This document shows positions 1 through 12,008 of a stretch of 64,000 bases of DNA, one piece after another. Numbering within the stretch: the first letter of the stretch is position 1; the number at the start of each line of letters is the position of its first letter. Origin of the DNA: Pomphorhynchus laevis (taxonomy: Eukaryota > Acanthocephala > Palaeacanthocephala > Echinorhynchida > Pomphorhynchidae); contig WNNJ02002497.1 in the NCBI GenBank assembly GCA_012934845.2, forward strand, positions 1 through 64,000, written 5' to 3'. The position numbers and the translations under genes are program-made. Below the pieces are notes generated by a model, which worked only from the letters and a program-made list of their open reading frames with translations, made no database searches and was not told the origin of the DNA.

Positions 1-82
1 CACAGACGAAGGGGTAACCCGAAAACGTTTTTAAATAAAATTGCAAAAGAAGCTTGGTTTAATTTTATATACTTACCTATTT

Positions 83-192
<110 letters not shown>

Positions 193-909
193 CTTTATTA
201 CACGTATACCCCGATAAGTTATGTAAGATAAGAGTAGCGTATTACCCAATTGGTTCGTTTTAAATTTGTAATTATTGTTCTTGCATTTCACTTCGATATA
301 TTTCATTGATCACACATATTTAGGCTCAGCCTAAGCTCTTTTGATAAGATTAATCTTAGAATATTTTCTGTTCGATATGATCTGTAGAGAACGAATACAG
401 GTATGTGAACCATACACCAGAAATGTCAGAATGAAACCAACTCTCATAATTTCCAAAGACATTACGATCATGACATAATAAATTATCATAATTTATTGTG
501 ATAATCTGAGAATATTTATTATGCTACTATAGCCTTTCTGTATTAGGCGGAAAAAAGAATGTACATATACACAAATAATAAAATAAAACACGAAAGCAGT
601 CATAAAATCAAATGTCATTTGCTATGATTTGAATTAGCAGTCACTTGCTCGACTGCCTATTGATTTCTGTTAATTTGGCTCAAAGGTGTTGGTAAGGTCA
701 GCAGTTAGCGAATCTATTTGCTTGAATGACAATTTGGAATGGAAAGGCAATGAAACAAATAAGAAATGGGTGGACATTGAATGTGGCAAAATTTACAGAG
801 GCAATAATTCAAACAATCGTGGCATGGGATACGGATTATAAAAAGCTTATAGTTATATTCGTGCATATGGGCCAAACAATAATTAATATTTTCTTTGCAT
901 GTGGTTTAT

Positions 910-1640
910 GTGATTTCAAGGTATTTGTGGGAGAGGATATTTCAGAGTCGATTGCAAAGAGTTTAGTAGTAAATTGTTCTGTGTTGTTTGAATGCGGGGA
1001 TGTTTCAGAAAGTCGAAAGTGTTGTCGATAGTCAACTGATAGATCAAATCAATGTGATTGCTGCAATAGGCGTGGAATAGATATTGGGTGATATACCAAG
1101 GACTTTGTTGATGAGGTACTACTTTACATGCATCTAATTGCTTAAAGTTGATACTTGAAAGGTCTGACCATATTACAGATAAGGCGTAAGTTATCATGGG
1201 TTCTAGCATAATCTTAAAGAATCAAAGAAAACCGTGTATAGATAAACTTGAAAGTTTCCGGTCTGCGTATGTGGTTAATAATACTTTACATGATTTTTGT
1301 TCAAAATTGAGACAAAATGACAATATGGAGGTTAAATGGACGCCTAGATATTTATAAGAGTTGATGAATCACTGGGCCGATAGTCTAGTGAAAGTTTAAC
1401 TGAATTAACAAGGCATCCTCCACGGCGAAGTTTGGTGGCTTTGGTCTTTAGAATATTGATAGTAATGCCGTTTTCGATACAGTATAGGTTGAATAGGTCA
1501 AATATAGATTGTGCGATTAGAATAGAGTCGGAAAGTATTATCAGGTCGTCGGCAAAAATAGTAATTTTGGAGTGGGTGGTGTAGTTTGCAATTAAGCTGA
1601 TAAATCTCCGACAAAGAGTGAGAAAAGAATCGGACTTAGT
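910..1640 (-). mobile_element. Eroded LINE fragment, RT palm and C-terminus (LINE E-like)
   Basis: Read on the minus strand, about 1640-1370 gives an RT palm with the box IFADDLIIL followed by GITINILKTKATKLRRGG. This closely follows the layout of LINE E at 37-41 kb (ILYADDLALI, then INTSKTKIIKFRRGG). Further downstream, about 1209-916 gives LEPMITYALSVIWSDLS, which matches the LINE E post-palm segment LLPILSYGIRCFWSDLT. Both ends are lost and several stops and frameshifts are present, so this is an old dead copy. No host gene is seen here; the plus-strand frame at 726-1031 is a shadow. Confidence 0.7.
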
Positions 1641-2128
1641 TGGTCATATTACGTAACTCTTCTGTGTTGAGTGATTGGAGCGGAGAAAGAAACGCAATCA
1701 AAAATACACACTTAATTTAGTAAGAGTATATGATGTAATGTGCCAAGGACGACGCCGGATATGTGATATTAAAAATTAAGTTTTTTTATTAAAGTCTACG
1801 ATTGATATTATCGAAAGCATTTGAAAACTTTCGAAAGCTTTCGACTGGACGATATCATTGCGAAAAAGTTTGTTGAGCCTCTGTTAGCGCGGTGCTGGTA
1901 GAATTCCGACTTCGAAATCCATATTGTTTGGGAGGCAGGAGTTGGGGGGCAGGAGTTGCTCGGAATAGGTGGAAAAACGACGTGAAAGCAAGGATAAGAA
2001 GAATTTGAAAGAATGATTAAGTATCGCGAAAATGTGATGTGCATTTGGATCGGAAGAGTCGCCAGAACCTTTATATAGTCCTTTAACTACTGATTACTGT
2101 CAGGACTTTGGAACCGAGTATCCAATAA

Positions 2129-2159
2129 AATATTGGATTAAACAAGGTAATCCAATATT
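2129..2159. repeat. 12-bp perfect hairpin, 7-nt loop
   Basis: AATATTGGATTA (2129-2140), loop AACAAGG, then its exact reverse complement (2148-2159). It lies in otherwise featureless DNA (about 1650-2970) and is one of a series of such foldbacks in the window. Confidence 0.85.
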
Positions 2160-2279
2160 GACCTAGTATATCGAATGTATCTTCAATATGTTCATTCGCA
2201 ATACCGTCAGTACCAGTGGCTCTGTGATTATTAAATATGCAAGAGCATTCTGGAGTTAATGGACAGAAAATAATTGATT

Positions 2280-2480
2280 TAGAGCGTTGTTAAGATTAAT
2301 TGATAAGATTAATTAATCTATCATTGACAGAAAGTGGTTGATTATTTAATAATCATTAATTAATCTTATATTAATTAATCTTATCATTGACAGAAAATGC
2401 TTAATTTAGATAGTTGTAAGACTCATTAATAAGATTAATTAATCTTAATTCATAAGATTAATCGAAATTGATTAAGCAAC
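2280..2480. repeat. AT-rich internally repeated stretch
   Basis: Several imperfect repeats of AAGATTAATTAATC, with the phrase ATCATTGACAGAAA occurring twice. It looks like a degenerate local duplication. No coding sense is visible. Confidence 0.6.
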
Positions 2481-2974
2481 GGCTAAACGAATTACTGTGC
2501 ATCTCTGTTGAAAAGACAATTTAATTTAGATTTTTTCTCAATATATTTAATTAATGTTGTATTATTTTGCTTAAAGCCCTGCATTAATAATGTAATATTA
2601 CGTTATTATCATAATACATCTTGAAGGTATATAATCGTGTGAAAAAAGGTCCGTGGTTTGAGTACTATGCCAATGCACACGAATGTAAATTACTATTGCA
2701 ACAATCCCAGTATGACGAAGCATGCGGTATCTTCCAGAGTACCGGTTTAACAATAACGATCATGAGTTTACTACATATATTATGATCGTCAATTACAACT
2801 GTAGAATATTGCTGAAACAAGGTTAAGATGAAGTTTGAAAGGTGGGCTGATTATGCTAATCACCTAATCGAAGTGGCACGGGTTGAACCTCATTTAGCAT
2901 ACTTTGTCCTTAAGTTGCTCATACAAAGCAAGTGGACGATCATTTAAAAGACACGTGTTATCCATCATGGCTTG

Positions 2975-3235
2975 AACATACGAGGAAATAAAAGTTATAG
3001 AAAACGGAGAATGTCACCCGATCACTTTTTCGACTTGTGGTGGGATTGGACCAACTGCGAATATTTTTCTTCAAGAGATATCGAGAAACATTATTTCATT
3101 ATTACTTTGGCAAAAACTTCGGACAAAAGTTAGTATTTTAATAATGAAAGCTGTGCCTTTAAGTTTATTCTCAGCCACAACAATGAAAATTATCGTGAAC
3201 AGCAAAAAGACATTGAGTGAGGTATGAGTAACAAG
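2975..3235 (+). mobile_element. Relic of an RLE LINE C-terminus
   Basis: The plus strand around 2985-3080 reads EEIKVIENGECHPITFSTCGG. This matches the conserved C-terminal motif of the RLE LINEs at 30-32 kb (ERIVDVERGSFFPLTFSTSGG) and 35-37 kb (ERITQIERGSFIPFILSASGG). The downstream bases continue as the family does, towards a helix-rich tail. Only about 85 codons remain. It is a short, old fragment, assigned by one motif and weak downstream agreement. Confidence 0.5.
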
Positions 3236-3442
3236 CCCAGTTATAAGCTTAATAGATATATGATTTTTACTTTTTATCTGTTTTGTTGTTATAATAAATT
3301 ACTTTAATGGCGCTTCAATTAAATTACTTTAACGGTGCTTCCTCACGCAGGAAGCACTAAAGAAATGTTCAAGCGGCAAAAAATAATTCTATATCACACG
3401 CATCATATTCCCCTAAACAAGATTTATTTTAACGTGGCAAAT

Positions 3443-3458
3443 GCGTGCCAGCGCACGC
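3443..3458 (-). other. L2a 3'-terminal hairpin
   Basis: GCGTGC-CAGC-GCACGC on the plus strand, a 6-bp stem with a 4-nt loop, 30-40 nt from the element's 3' end. The same structure is present in the copy at 46919-46934 and, with a changed base pair, in L2b at 47039-47055. L2-clade reverse transcriptases are known to recognise a 3' stem-loop in their RNA; I infer the same role here. Confidence 0.75.
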
Positions 3459-3489
3459 TTACATGATCACAACAAAACAAAACTGTAAA

Positions 3490-6368
3490 TCATGTGTCGA
3501 GAAGGTGTGAACGGAGGAGGTGTTTGAATGTGATAAAGGAGGGGGCGCGGCGGACGTCGAGAGGGAGTTGATTCCAGGCGAGTGAGGCGGCGACGAGGAA
3601 AGATCGGAGACCGTAGTTGTTGGAGTAATTAGGAACGTGGAGTAAGAGAGTATAACGGGAACGCAGCGATATCGAGGTGGGGCGAGTGTCGTCTAAGAAA
3701 GGAAGGTTGATGAACGATAAGAAGCCGACAGCGATGAGACGAAAAGTAATGAGAAGAAGGCGGAGTTTGATGCGGATGTAGATGGTGGGCCGGGAAAGTT
3801 GGGCAAAATATGTGGATGTGTGGTCGAAGCGACGGAGACGAAAAAGCACTCGAACGGCGGTGTTGATTATTCGTTGTAGGGGTAGGATGATGGATTTTGG
3901 AGAATTGGCGAAAAGGCTAAGGCAGTAATCGATTTTAGGAAAAAGAAGAGGCAAACAAGAACGGAAGTCGATAAGGGGACGGATACGGCGGATGTCACGG
4001 AGAATTAAGTTAGATAAGCGGATTTTGTCACGGAAGAAGGGTTTAAGGGAAAGGTGATCATCAAAATGGAAGCCTAAGAAAGTGAGATTGTGGACTATGG
4101 GGATGATCGATGAGGCAAAATATACAGTGGGAGGAGATATGTTTGGTTTACGGGGGAGGATCCACATTATTTTGGACTTTTCGGGGTTTAGAACGAGATG
4201 GAGATTGGAGAGACGTTTGTAGATAGAAGAAAGACAGTTCGAGGCAGAAATGCCGATATCATGTATGCGATGTGCGGGTGCATGAGCATAGATGAGGATG
4301 TCATCGGCGTATTGCATAACGTTAAAGGAGTAAGGTTTTATAAACGGAGATAGATCGCCAAGTAGAAGAGAGAAATGCAAGGGACCTAGGACTGAACCTT
4401 GTGGGACCCCTCAAAAAATAGGGATGGGCGGGGAGGATGATGAATTAGAAAAGACGCGAAAGGAACGGTCGGATAGATATGAGGCAAACCATGCTACGGA
4501 GGAGGAATAAAAGCCGTAATCATAACGAAGGCGAGAAAGGAGGACGGAGTGGTCGACAATGTCGAACGCGTAGGAGAGGTTGAGGGAGATGAGAATACTA
4601 TATAGAGCCTTGTATCGAGAAATGAGTAAGTCGTTGTACACTTTTATGCATGCGATTTTTGTCGAGTGATTAGAACAGAAAGCGGATTGGAAAGGAAGGT
4701 ACATATTGGATGAGGAGAGACAAGCGTTGATCTGTATTAAGATGAGGCGTTCTAAGAGCTTAGAAAGAGTAGGGAGTAGTGAAATGGGGCGATAGCTGGA
4801 AGGAAGGGAGGGGTCGAGCGATTGTTTCTTAAGGAGGGGACGAACGATTGCGGATTTCCAGTGTGAAGGGAAGATACGACTGCGAATGGACGCCTTAAAC
4901 AAGGTTGTGAGAAATGGGGATATCGATGAGCATATAGATTTTTATATGTGAGTAGGCAGGGGATCGGCAGAAGGTTTTGTTGGGCAAGGACATGAGGACA
5001 TATGATACTTCTGTAGTTGAGACAGGTAGAAGATGAAAGAGTTCCGGACGGATGAGGCTAGACTGGACAGAGTAGGATAAGATGAAGACAGGGGTGTGAG
5101 AGAGCAACGTGGGTACTTTAGTTTGGAGCAATGACGAATAATCATTGGCATTGATGTTGCACTGCGAAGAAGAACGAGCAAGGATTTAATTAAAAGTATA
5201 CCATAGTCTCAGAGTTGAATTAAGTGATGATTTTACACTGCCAGAAGGAGTTGCATTTGGTACGTAGTAGGTTGAGATGAGACCGGCGAAGAGCAAGATA
5301 GGAATCACGGAAAGACGGAGTGATCGAGCGGAAATCACGTCTGAGAGAGCGGTAATAGACTCTCAAAGCATGGCGGAGTCGACGCTTTGAGAGTAGGTAT
5401 TGGATGTCAAACCATGGGGCACGGTGCAAGCGACGGTGTGCGTGAGACTTGAAGGGTAAGAGAATATCGAGAGTGGATGTGAGTTCAGAGTCGAAAAGAA
5501 AGGCGAGATCGTGATGAGATGAATATGTTATTGTGGGATATGATAGAGACAATTTGAGTAAGGCAGAGCGGAGAAGGGAGAGGTCAAGATTTCTCCAAGG
5601 GCGACGTAGGATTGTAGGTGTGTGAAGAGGGGTGTGGTTGTGAGTGAGATCAATGGTGATAAGAAAGTGATCGGATAGACCAGGATAAGAGATGGACAGT
5701 GATGTGTAGGCAGCAAAATGATCGGGGACGGCGATGATGTCGAGTGCCTCACCAAGTATATGTGTGGGGGCAGTGGAGATTAGTTTGTAATTGTAGTTGG
5801 GTAGATTGTTGATGAACTGGATGGAATCTGTGGAAAAGGGCGGTCTAGGCGGATGTTGAAGTCGCCTAGAACGAGTGAAGGGATTGAGGACAAAGAACAG
5901 TGAGAAAGGTCAGAGGGTTCGGTAAAAAAATAAGGCAGTAGGAGCTGATGAACCAGGATGGTATACAATGGCGAGATCTAGAGTGATCGGGTTAGAATAA
6001 CGACAAGTGAGCAATTTAGAAGAGCAAGGACTGAAAGAGGAATTGATTTTGCGAAGAGACGCGGGGTGACGCGCGAATGCGACGATGTCGCCGTGATTAG
6101 AGAATTTAGAAGGGCATGAACTGAGGGGGCGGGCGGATTCGACTAGGGAGCAACCGGCAGAGAGCAGACGTTGAATAGAAAGGTCGTCGGAATCTGAGTA
6201 CCAGGATTCGGTGAGGCGAAAGAGATCGATGTATTGCTTGGAGAATAGGTTGAGGATAAGATCCGATTTATTGAGAATATATCTAGTGTTGAGGAGGCCG
6301 AGGCGAAAACCGTGTGTTGTGGCGAAAGAGTCTAGTGGAGAAGACACATAGGAGAGATGGAGCGCCAT
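3490..6368 (-). pseudogene. L2a ORF2 (APE endonuclease plus reverse transcriptase), broken
   Basis: Enzymatic protein of the L2 element. The start is ATG at 6368 (MALHLSYVSSP), inside the end of ORF1. The endonuclease shows GLLNTRYIL, LTESWYSDSDD and SLVLGDFNIRLD. The RT shows IVRPLLKKQSLD, YRPISLLPTL, the SYAFDIVDHS palm motif, SVLGP near 4390 and MQYADDILIYAH at about 4320. The C-terminal tail ends at 3490 (LLRSHLLDT). Roughly six frame changes split it: around 5950, 5770, 5540, 5200, 4900 and 4400. It cannot encode an active protein. A plus-strand copy of its last third lies at 46256-46965. Confidence 0.88.
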
Positions 6369-7351
6369 CGAATTTTGGGACGGGTGTGGACAACTTGAAA
6401 ATTTCCGTCTGTGTTTCGGATGGATAGTGATGTTTCGCCTTTTTCCTCGCGACGGCGTTTTTCGATGCGGGCTAAAGAGATTTGAGCGATTTCAGAAGGG
6501 GCGCGATCGATTTCACAAGTGGTTGAAGATGACATGAGTTTAAATCGTTGAGAAAGGACAGAAGACGCGTGAGAGCAATGCTTGTAAACAATTTTTAGGA
6601 GAGGGCGCTGGGAAGGATTAGATTCAGAAGATTTGTTTAGACGGATGAATGCGACAGGAGAAATGTCCTTGAAAAAGGATGGTTTATCCTCAGGAACAAT
6701 AGACGAAAGGATGAATCTGAAGTCGGAGACATCGTTGTCCAGAAGTGCTTGTGGAGATAAGGAGTTGGATGCGTGATATTAGTGACAATGACGCAACGAT
6801 TGCGAGAAGGAAAGCGCTTCCGTTAAGGAGAACGTCTGACGTGAGTAGGTGAGATCACACTAGAAGAGCTGGAAGTTGATGTTTGAGGGATTTGGGTTGA
6901 CGACGGGAGACATAGAGGATAATGATAATAAAGAGGGTGGCAAGCGATGTGAGGAAAGGTTATGAGTGGAAGGATAGTGGAGGTTGGTGGAGGTGATTTT
7001 GATTGATGGATGCAAGTTATTGAGAAACGAGACGGGAAGGACGGGACGTGGGGTGTCGGAGAGTGAATATGACATGAAATGGGTAGTGTATTTGGTGGCA
7101 GGGTCGGTGGGTAGAGAAAGGACATTAGAAACGACGGGGGTAGTTTGAGTTGACGTGTTGGATGTTAATATGTGCTTATTGAAAAGGTTGCAGATTAGTT
7201 TGTTGGCACAAAAACCACATACGAAGTCTTCTTTAGCCTTATTCTTGTCGCAGGCGATTGTTGCCCAGACGCTGCAGTCGTGTATCGAGCACTGTACTTG
7301 CAGTTGTCCAAAGTTGGTGTCGGTCTTAGTTGTTTTCTTACGGCCTCCCAT
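6332..7351 (-). pseudogene. L2a ORF1 (zinc-finger RNA-binding protein), broken
   Basis: This is the accessory nucleic-acid-binding protein of the LINE. It starts with ATG at 7351 (MGGRKKTTKTD). Residues about 20-50 carry a Cys4 motif, CSIHDCSVWATIACDK then FVCGFC, resembling a PHD-type finger. A low-complexity Ser/Pro/Thr-rich stretch follows. The C-terminal part (6535-6332) reads SLARIEKRRREEKGETSLSI and ends HTRPKIRW before the stop. The frame shifts at least once near 6850 and is interrupted between 6820 and 6535. The end overlaps the ORF2 start by 37 nt in the -1 frame, exactly as in L2b. Confidence 0.8.
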
Positions 7352-7417
7352 AAACTTGTATGTATAATAGATCCCAAATTTTTTAAGGTGAAATGTATGA
7401 TATCTCTTTAAAACGTA

Positions 7418-7602
7418 GTATAGATAGTTGTAAGATCGTCGTTTAGATCGTTGTATAGATCGTTGTATAGATCGTTGTATAGATCGTTGTAAGATCGTCG
7501 TTTAGATCGTTGTATAGATCGTTATAAGATCGTCGTTTAGATCGTTGTATAGATTGTTGTAAGATTGTCGTTTAGATCGTTGTAAGAATATCGTTGTATT
7601 TG
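7418..7602. repeat. Tandem repeat, 12-bp unit (tagatcgttgta)
   Basis: About 14 copies of TAGATCGTTGTA and variants (AGATCGTCGTT), directly upstream of the L2a 5' end. The longer spacing of the variant units suggests a higher-order period. It could be part of the L2a promoter region or unrelated satellite DNA. Confidence 0.9.
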
Positions 7603-7624
7603 TAAGAATATATACTGTATTTAC

Positions 7625-7836
7625 GTTAGATTTCCCTAATGGTTACTCACTATCTCTCAGACACAATTGCATTCGTAACTTCCTTGCCAAAGTTTTCACT
7701 AAAACCTGTTCCTATGTACAAGTCGAACATGTTAGATTCCCCTAATGGTTACTCACTATTTCTCAGACACAATTGCATTCGTAACTTCCTTGTCAAAATT
7801 TTCACTAAAACCTGTTCCTATGTACAAGTCAAGCAT
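7625..7836. repeat. 106-bp tandem duplication
   Basis: Two head-to-tail copies (7625-7730 and 7731-7836) starting GTTAGATT and ending GTCGAACAT or GTCAAGCAT. They differ at about six positions, so the duplication is fairly recent. No function is apparent. Confidence 0.92.
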
Positions 7837-7902
7837 GTATTACAGTCGATAAATATCGATTTGTTTCATTAATCAATAAGGCCATATGATTATGCTTGAA
7901 GA

Positions 7903-8535
7903 TTGGATATCGTGTTGAATGGCTTCAATGTTGCCATCACCGAGTGCACTTTCTTTGACATTTGCATATTTAATGTGCATCCGCCTTCAAATGCAACAAG
8001 GATTAGTAATGAGAGTGTTACCGAATTTAATACCTTCCTCTCTTCGAAAGCTACTGCGATTCTATCGACTACCTATAAAGGTCGTATATACAATCCCACT
8101 CCGACGAAACTCAAGGTCCTAGCGAAATTACTTAACCTCCATAATCTCTCTGTTTCTGCCAGACAGGCCATCTCGAATGAATACTGGAGCGCTAGATATA
8201 GGTTCCAGCTGGGTAGGGATAGGGCGAGCATTGCTCGCTTTAACCCTTCTCAGTCTTCCTTTTGGAAGATTTTCAAGAAAGAAAAGTTTGTTTATTGAAA
8301 GGATAGGGCATTGGGTTGTATATGTAATGTAGGCCTTGTTAAAGTTTTAGAAGACTCACTAGTTTTACCCAACTATGGAGCATCTAAATCACCTCAATCA
8401 ATCCCGCCTTGGAGTAACTTCAAGAGTAGGGATCTATCTATTACAGATATCCTTAACTCCTGAGGTCCACTCACGTGCACATCCAAATCCGTCGCTCCAC
8501 TTTCTTCTCGCGTCTGTCAGCTTTTGACATTTGGA
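7903..8535 (+). mobile_element. Fragment of the I-like LINE family (ORF2 middle)
   Basis: The frames read LSVSARQAISNEYWSARYRF and NPSQSSFWKIFKKEKFV, almost identical to the I-like LINE at 20100-20270. They continue through RDLSITDILNS to VAPLSSRVCQLLT. This is the segment between endonuclease and RT. The piece is truncated at both ends, the 3' break falling right after QLLT. At least two stops are present. Confidence 0.85.
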
Positions 8536-8779
8536 TGCCAAATTCAAAAATGTCGAAGTCATCTAAAGATGCTGGTAGCACACATTTAGTTCAATGTACA
8601 GAGAAAGATTACCCTGTATAGTCGAGCGTTTGGCTTCCATAAAAACTACCGCGAGGTTTTCTCTAGAAACCATTTGTCGGTGGATACTGTGCTGCAAGCA
8701 ATATTAACAAGAACAAGGAATTTACAGCCAAAATTAAATAATTGAAATCACAACTTGGTATTATGCGAACAGAAACGAA

Positions 8780-10760
8780 TATAAAATCACGCCGCTTAAC
8801 AGCGGTTGATATCGATTCAAACTCAGCTGTTATTATCGTTGATTCTCTCACTCCGCCAGGGTGGTAAAGAGAGCTATAATTGCATCTTCAAATTTCTAAA
8901 AAATATGATTAGTTATCAATGTCTATCGAGAAAATTGGTGACCGATGATAAACGCAGAGAAAACGCCACAATTTCGGGGAATGTGTCCGTGAAAATGAAG
9001 AGGATTTAGTACGCAAAGATTGCCAATCTATCCGTATAAATCTTAGTGACAATGGAATCTGGAATTAAAGAGACCAGGAAAGATTAATTATAACGGTATG
9101 CAACTATTAAGGGGTAAGGTTGGTCAGAATCTAAGATTCGAGTTATTAAAAAATCAAGACTTATCCGTCTTACTAGAAATTATAAAAATATTTACATCCA
9201 AGCAGATTTATTTTATATCAATCGTTCTTGCCGCGTCGGTTGTGGATTATGCATATTTCTAAGAATAAGCTTAAACTTACATGCTGATGTGATTTCAGAA
9301 CTCATTGGTGTTGATTTGAAAGTCCTAGCTTAAATTTTGTAAATGTTCAAAAGGTCGTTCTTTTATTCTTACGGCAGTGTTGATATATCGGCCGATAAGT
9401 GGAGATGAATCAAGATCTATTTTGCTCCTAAATATCACAATGAACGATATAACTGCTTCTAATCCGTACATATTACTACTGAGCAATGTCAATAGAATTC
9501 CTTATAACGACTTCGCTCATAATTTTGGATTACAGCGGATTGTATACTTTCTAATGAGATAAAGAGCGTGCTTAGACATAATATATACAAATGTGACATT
9601 TGAAGGAATTCAATTATTAACGGGATGTATTGATGCTGTATGTGCGAATACACTTCCACATAGGAAGGTCAGGTTGACGATTCATTATCCTCTTTGATTA
9701 ACTCCACCGATTAAAGATTTACAGAATCAAAGAGATAAGGCTTACAAGAAAGATAATCGAAACGTATTTAGTCAGCTCACTACAAAGCAAGACAATCAAA
9801 TTAAACTGTCAAAGAAATTGCAACACCTAAATTTACTTTCTAAGTCACTAAACTAAATATGGAAAATTTGCAAGAGTTTCACAAATCATAAAACGCACAA
9901 TGCCTTTCGTAATCTAAATGAAGACGAATTGGTAATGAGGCCTAATGAATTAAACCGTTCATTTACCTCATTTGGTGAAGTATCCAAAAATACATACAGA
10001 CATTCATCCCTCACATCAATAAAATGTGTTTCTTATATATAGAGATTAAAGACTTGCTGTCCTCCCTTAACTCATCGAAAGCATACGGAAATTATATCAG
10101 TTGCTAGCTAGCTAAATTACTAATTATGGAGTTATCCCCTATCTTAGCTCTCCTTTTCACTCATAGCTTTCAATCAGCGATCCTTCCTGACAGTCTCAAG
10201 TCGTCTAAAGTGATACTCATTTTTAATGATAAAACTGGGCTCGACTTTCGGCCGATTACTTTGAACTCCATTACTAGAAAGTTGCTTAAATTTTGTTTTC
10301 GCACAAGATTTCTAAACACTTACAATGCTGTACTAGGTGACGATCAATTTACTTATCGACAAAATCAGTCATCGGTTAACGCTCTTTTGCTTCTACAAAA
10401 AATAGTTATTGACATTTTGGACAGTTCCAATTAATGCATCCAAGACTTTGAAAAGGCATTCGAAAGTGTCAATCATGATATTCTATAGAATAAAATGGAG
10501 ATCAGTGATTTCCCTCTCTGGCAAGTGGCTTGGGTATCTTCGTTTCTTTCCGGGTGTAGTCAGTTTATTTCTTATAACGGATATCGCTCAAATGGGCTTT
10601 CGATAATGAAAAATTCGCATTGTGCTGCTCCTACTTTAGAAAATGAACTTACATTGAGTGCAGAACTTCTGTTGAATAATACTAACATTTCAACAAACCC
10701 TAGTAGCGAAGAGAATGATATTAATATCGACAAAGTGTTGGTAGACATTTACTAATCAAA
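8780..10760 (+). mobile_element. Old degenerate LINE (APE endonuclease and RT remnants)
   Basis: Scattered plus-strand frames in the right order for a LINE ORF2: VLIYRP and LLLSNVNRIPYND at 9370-9500, ACLDIIYTNV (the conserved LDLIFTN motif of APE endonucleases) at about 9570, LNRSFTSFGEV at about 9955, then the RT with DFRPITLNSITRKLLKF (10240), FEKAFESVNHDIL (10450) and FLSGCSQFISYNG (10540). There are many stops and indels. The clade is not assigned. 10620-11050 beyond it holds nothing I recognise. Confidence 0.7.
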
Positions 10761-11052
10761 TATTAACGTGCACTTTCAGGGAGTCATAAAGTGAAGATTA
10801 AATTTATTCACATTTTCACTCAGTGAGTCAAGCAATGATCTGATAGATTTATTTCGGACAAGCCATATTTCGAGACCATATGTACGAGATACTAGCGCAA
10901 TACAATGCACCTTTTCAAATGTGCCTCTCATTCGATACTTCTAGATTCACAAAGGAACACGAACAATTATGAGTAAGGTTGCCGAGAAATTAATAAGTCA
11001 AAACTTGAAACATTAAAGGAAAATAAGAGATTATGTAGAAGTAAAGTGGCTT

Positions 11053-11852
11053 GTCGGTTTGGTTCTCTCAAACCGACATTACACTGTTAATCACAGTGAA
11101 GAATTTGTACAATTCCGATACAAATTCCTCACTGTGATTAACAGTGTAATGCTGAAAATTGTATCCGTCCATTGAATCCAGCCAGCTGTAATCCACATGT
11201 ACAATTTAAGTAGTGGGGGAGAGGCAAACAGCAAAATATAATAAAACAATTTCAATTATTTTCTAATGAAGATGCATTATTCATACCCAATCACAACTAA
11301 AGTATCGAAATGTATCAGATATATTTTAGTAAATATTTTGAGTAATATACTCTGATATAGGTTATGAAATTTAAAAATTATTTTTTTAAACAATACTTCC
11401 AAATATTTTTTAAAAAATGTAAAATTGAATATCGTCAAATATTTAAGAGCATGGCTGATCAAATTATAGTATGTTATATAGCATAAAAATTAATTTATAA
11501 TAGCAATACAAAAGTTTGTATTTGTGCTTAAAAATTTTGAGATTTTTTAATTTTAATTTACATTTTTGACGAAAAATAAAAAAAAACAAAATTTTCTGTG
11601 AATATGCATTATTTAAAGCTCAAACTTACCAGTCATGTCAAGATGTATAATAAGTATTTTATGTGATTTTTTTAACCACAACGCTCTTATTTGAGATTTA
11701 ATATAATTTTTAATATTTTCAAAAAAAGTTGAAATATGTTTTTTATACTCAACTTGGTTTCTACAAAATAAAATTGACATAGTCGATACGCATATTTATA
11801 CTGCTTAAAATAAGCCAAAAGATTTTTTATTTGCTTGGGAGAACCAAACCGA
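11053..11852. mobile_element. Possible MITE-like element with 14-bp inverted ends
   Basis: TCGGTTTGGTTCTC at 11054-11067 and its exact reverse complement at 11839-11852 bound an 800-bp, very AT-rich interior with no recognisable gene (the minus-strand frame at 11277-11462 is Phe/Lys/Ile-rich and looks like chance). The left end itself folds: GTCGGTTTG, 7-nt loop, CAAACCGAC (11053-11077). No clear target-site duplication is visible. A non-autonomous DNA transposon is the simplest reading, but two copies of a short motif by chance or by repair cannot be excluded. Confidence 0.4.
11077..11151. repeat. 33-bp near-perfect hairpin
   Basis: Arms 11077-11109 and 11119-11151 are reverse complements with one mismatch, with a 9-nt loop (CAATTCCGA). 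It sits directly against the smaller hairpin 11053-11077, sharing one base. It is the strongest foldback in the window. It could be a transposon end or a hairpin RNA precursor, although the loop is short for an animal microRNA. Confidence 0.95.
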
Positions 11853-12008
11853 AAAGACCTGAAGTAAATTCCATCAAATCGATTCGTCTCATTGATTTCG
11901 CATCTTTGAAAGGTAAAGCATGTTGGTTAATAAGCCGTGCACTGGAAGCGTTTAACGGTCATTTGTCAACAACAGTAGAATTTCGGGATGCCATGATTAG
12001 CCAGGTAT
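11822..12008 (+). other. Short open stretch ending in a donor-like site (unidentified)
   Basis: About 60 codons open on the plus strand, including SIRLIDFASLKGKACWL and ALEAFNGHLSTTVEFRDAMI, ended by CAG|GTATGA where a stop follows at once. Base use is less AT-rich than its surroundings. It could be an exon or a relic of an unrecognised element; a decayed continuation (HYHGVSANKAAFRQLVTI) can be read to about 12110. I do not recognise the family. Confidence 0.25.

Larger units (their letters stand above)
3418..7391 (-). mobile_element. L2-clade LINE copy L2a, nearly full length, broken
   Basis: A non-LTR retrotransposon that would copy itself by target-primed reverse transcription. In element order, on the minus strand, it has a short leader (7391-7352), ORF1 with a Cys4 finger, ORF2 with APE endonuclease then RT, and a 3' UTR ending in a conserved hairpin (3443-3458) and TTAAAATAAAT. 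Assignment to L2 rests on the RT phrases YRPISLLPTLSKLLERLI and SYAFDIVDHSVLLSRL and on the endonuclease phrase TESWYSDSDDLSI. ORF2 has about six frameshifts or stops. The element is moderately old. Confidence 0.9.

Noticed and set aside
726-1031. 101-codon plus-strand ORF
   Set aside because: Shadow of a minus-strand LINE remnant with recognisable motifs.
7418-7602. CRISPR-like array
   Set aside because: Contiguous 12-bp units without spacers in an animal genome; an ordinary tandem repeat.
11077-11151. MicroRNA precursor
   Set aside because: The stem is long enough but the loop is only 9 nt and pairing is almost perfect; a foldback or transposon end is more likely without small-RNA data.
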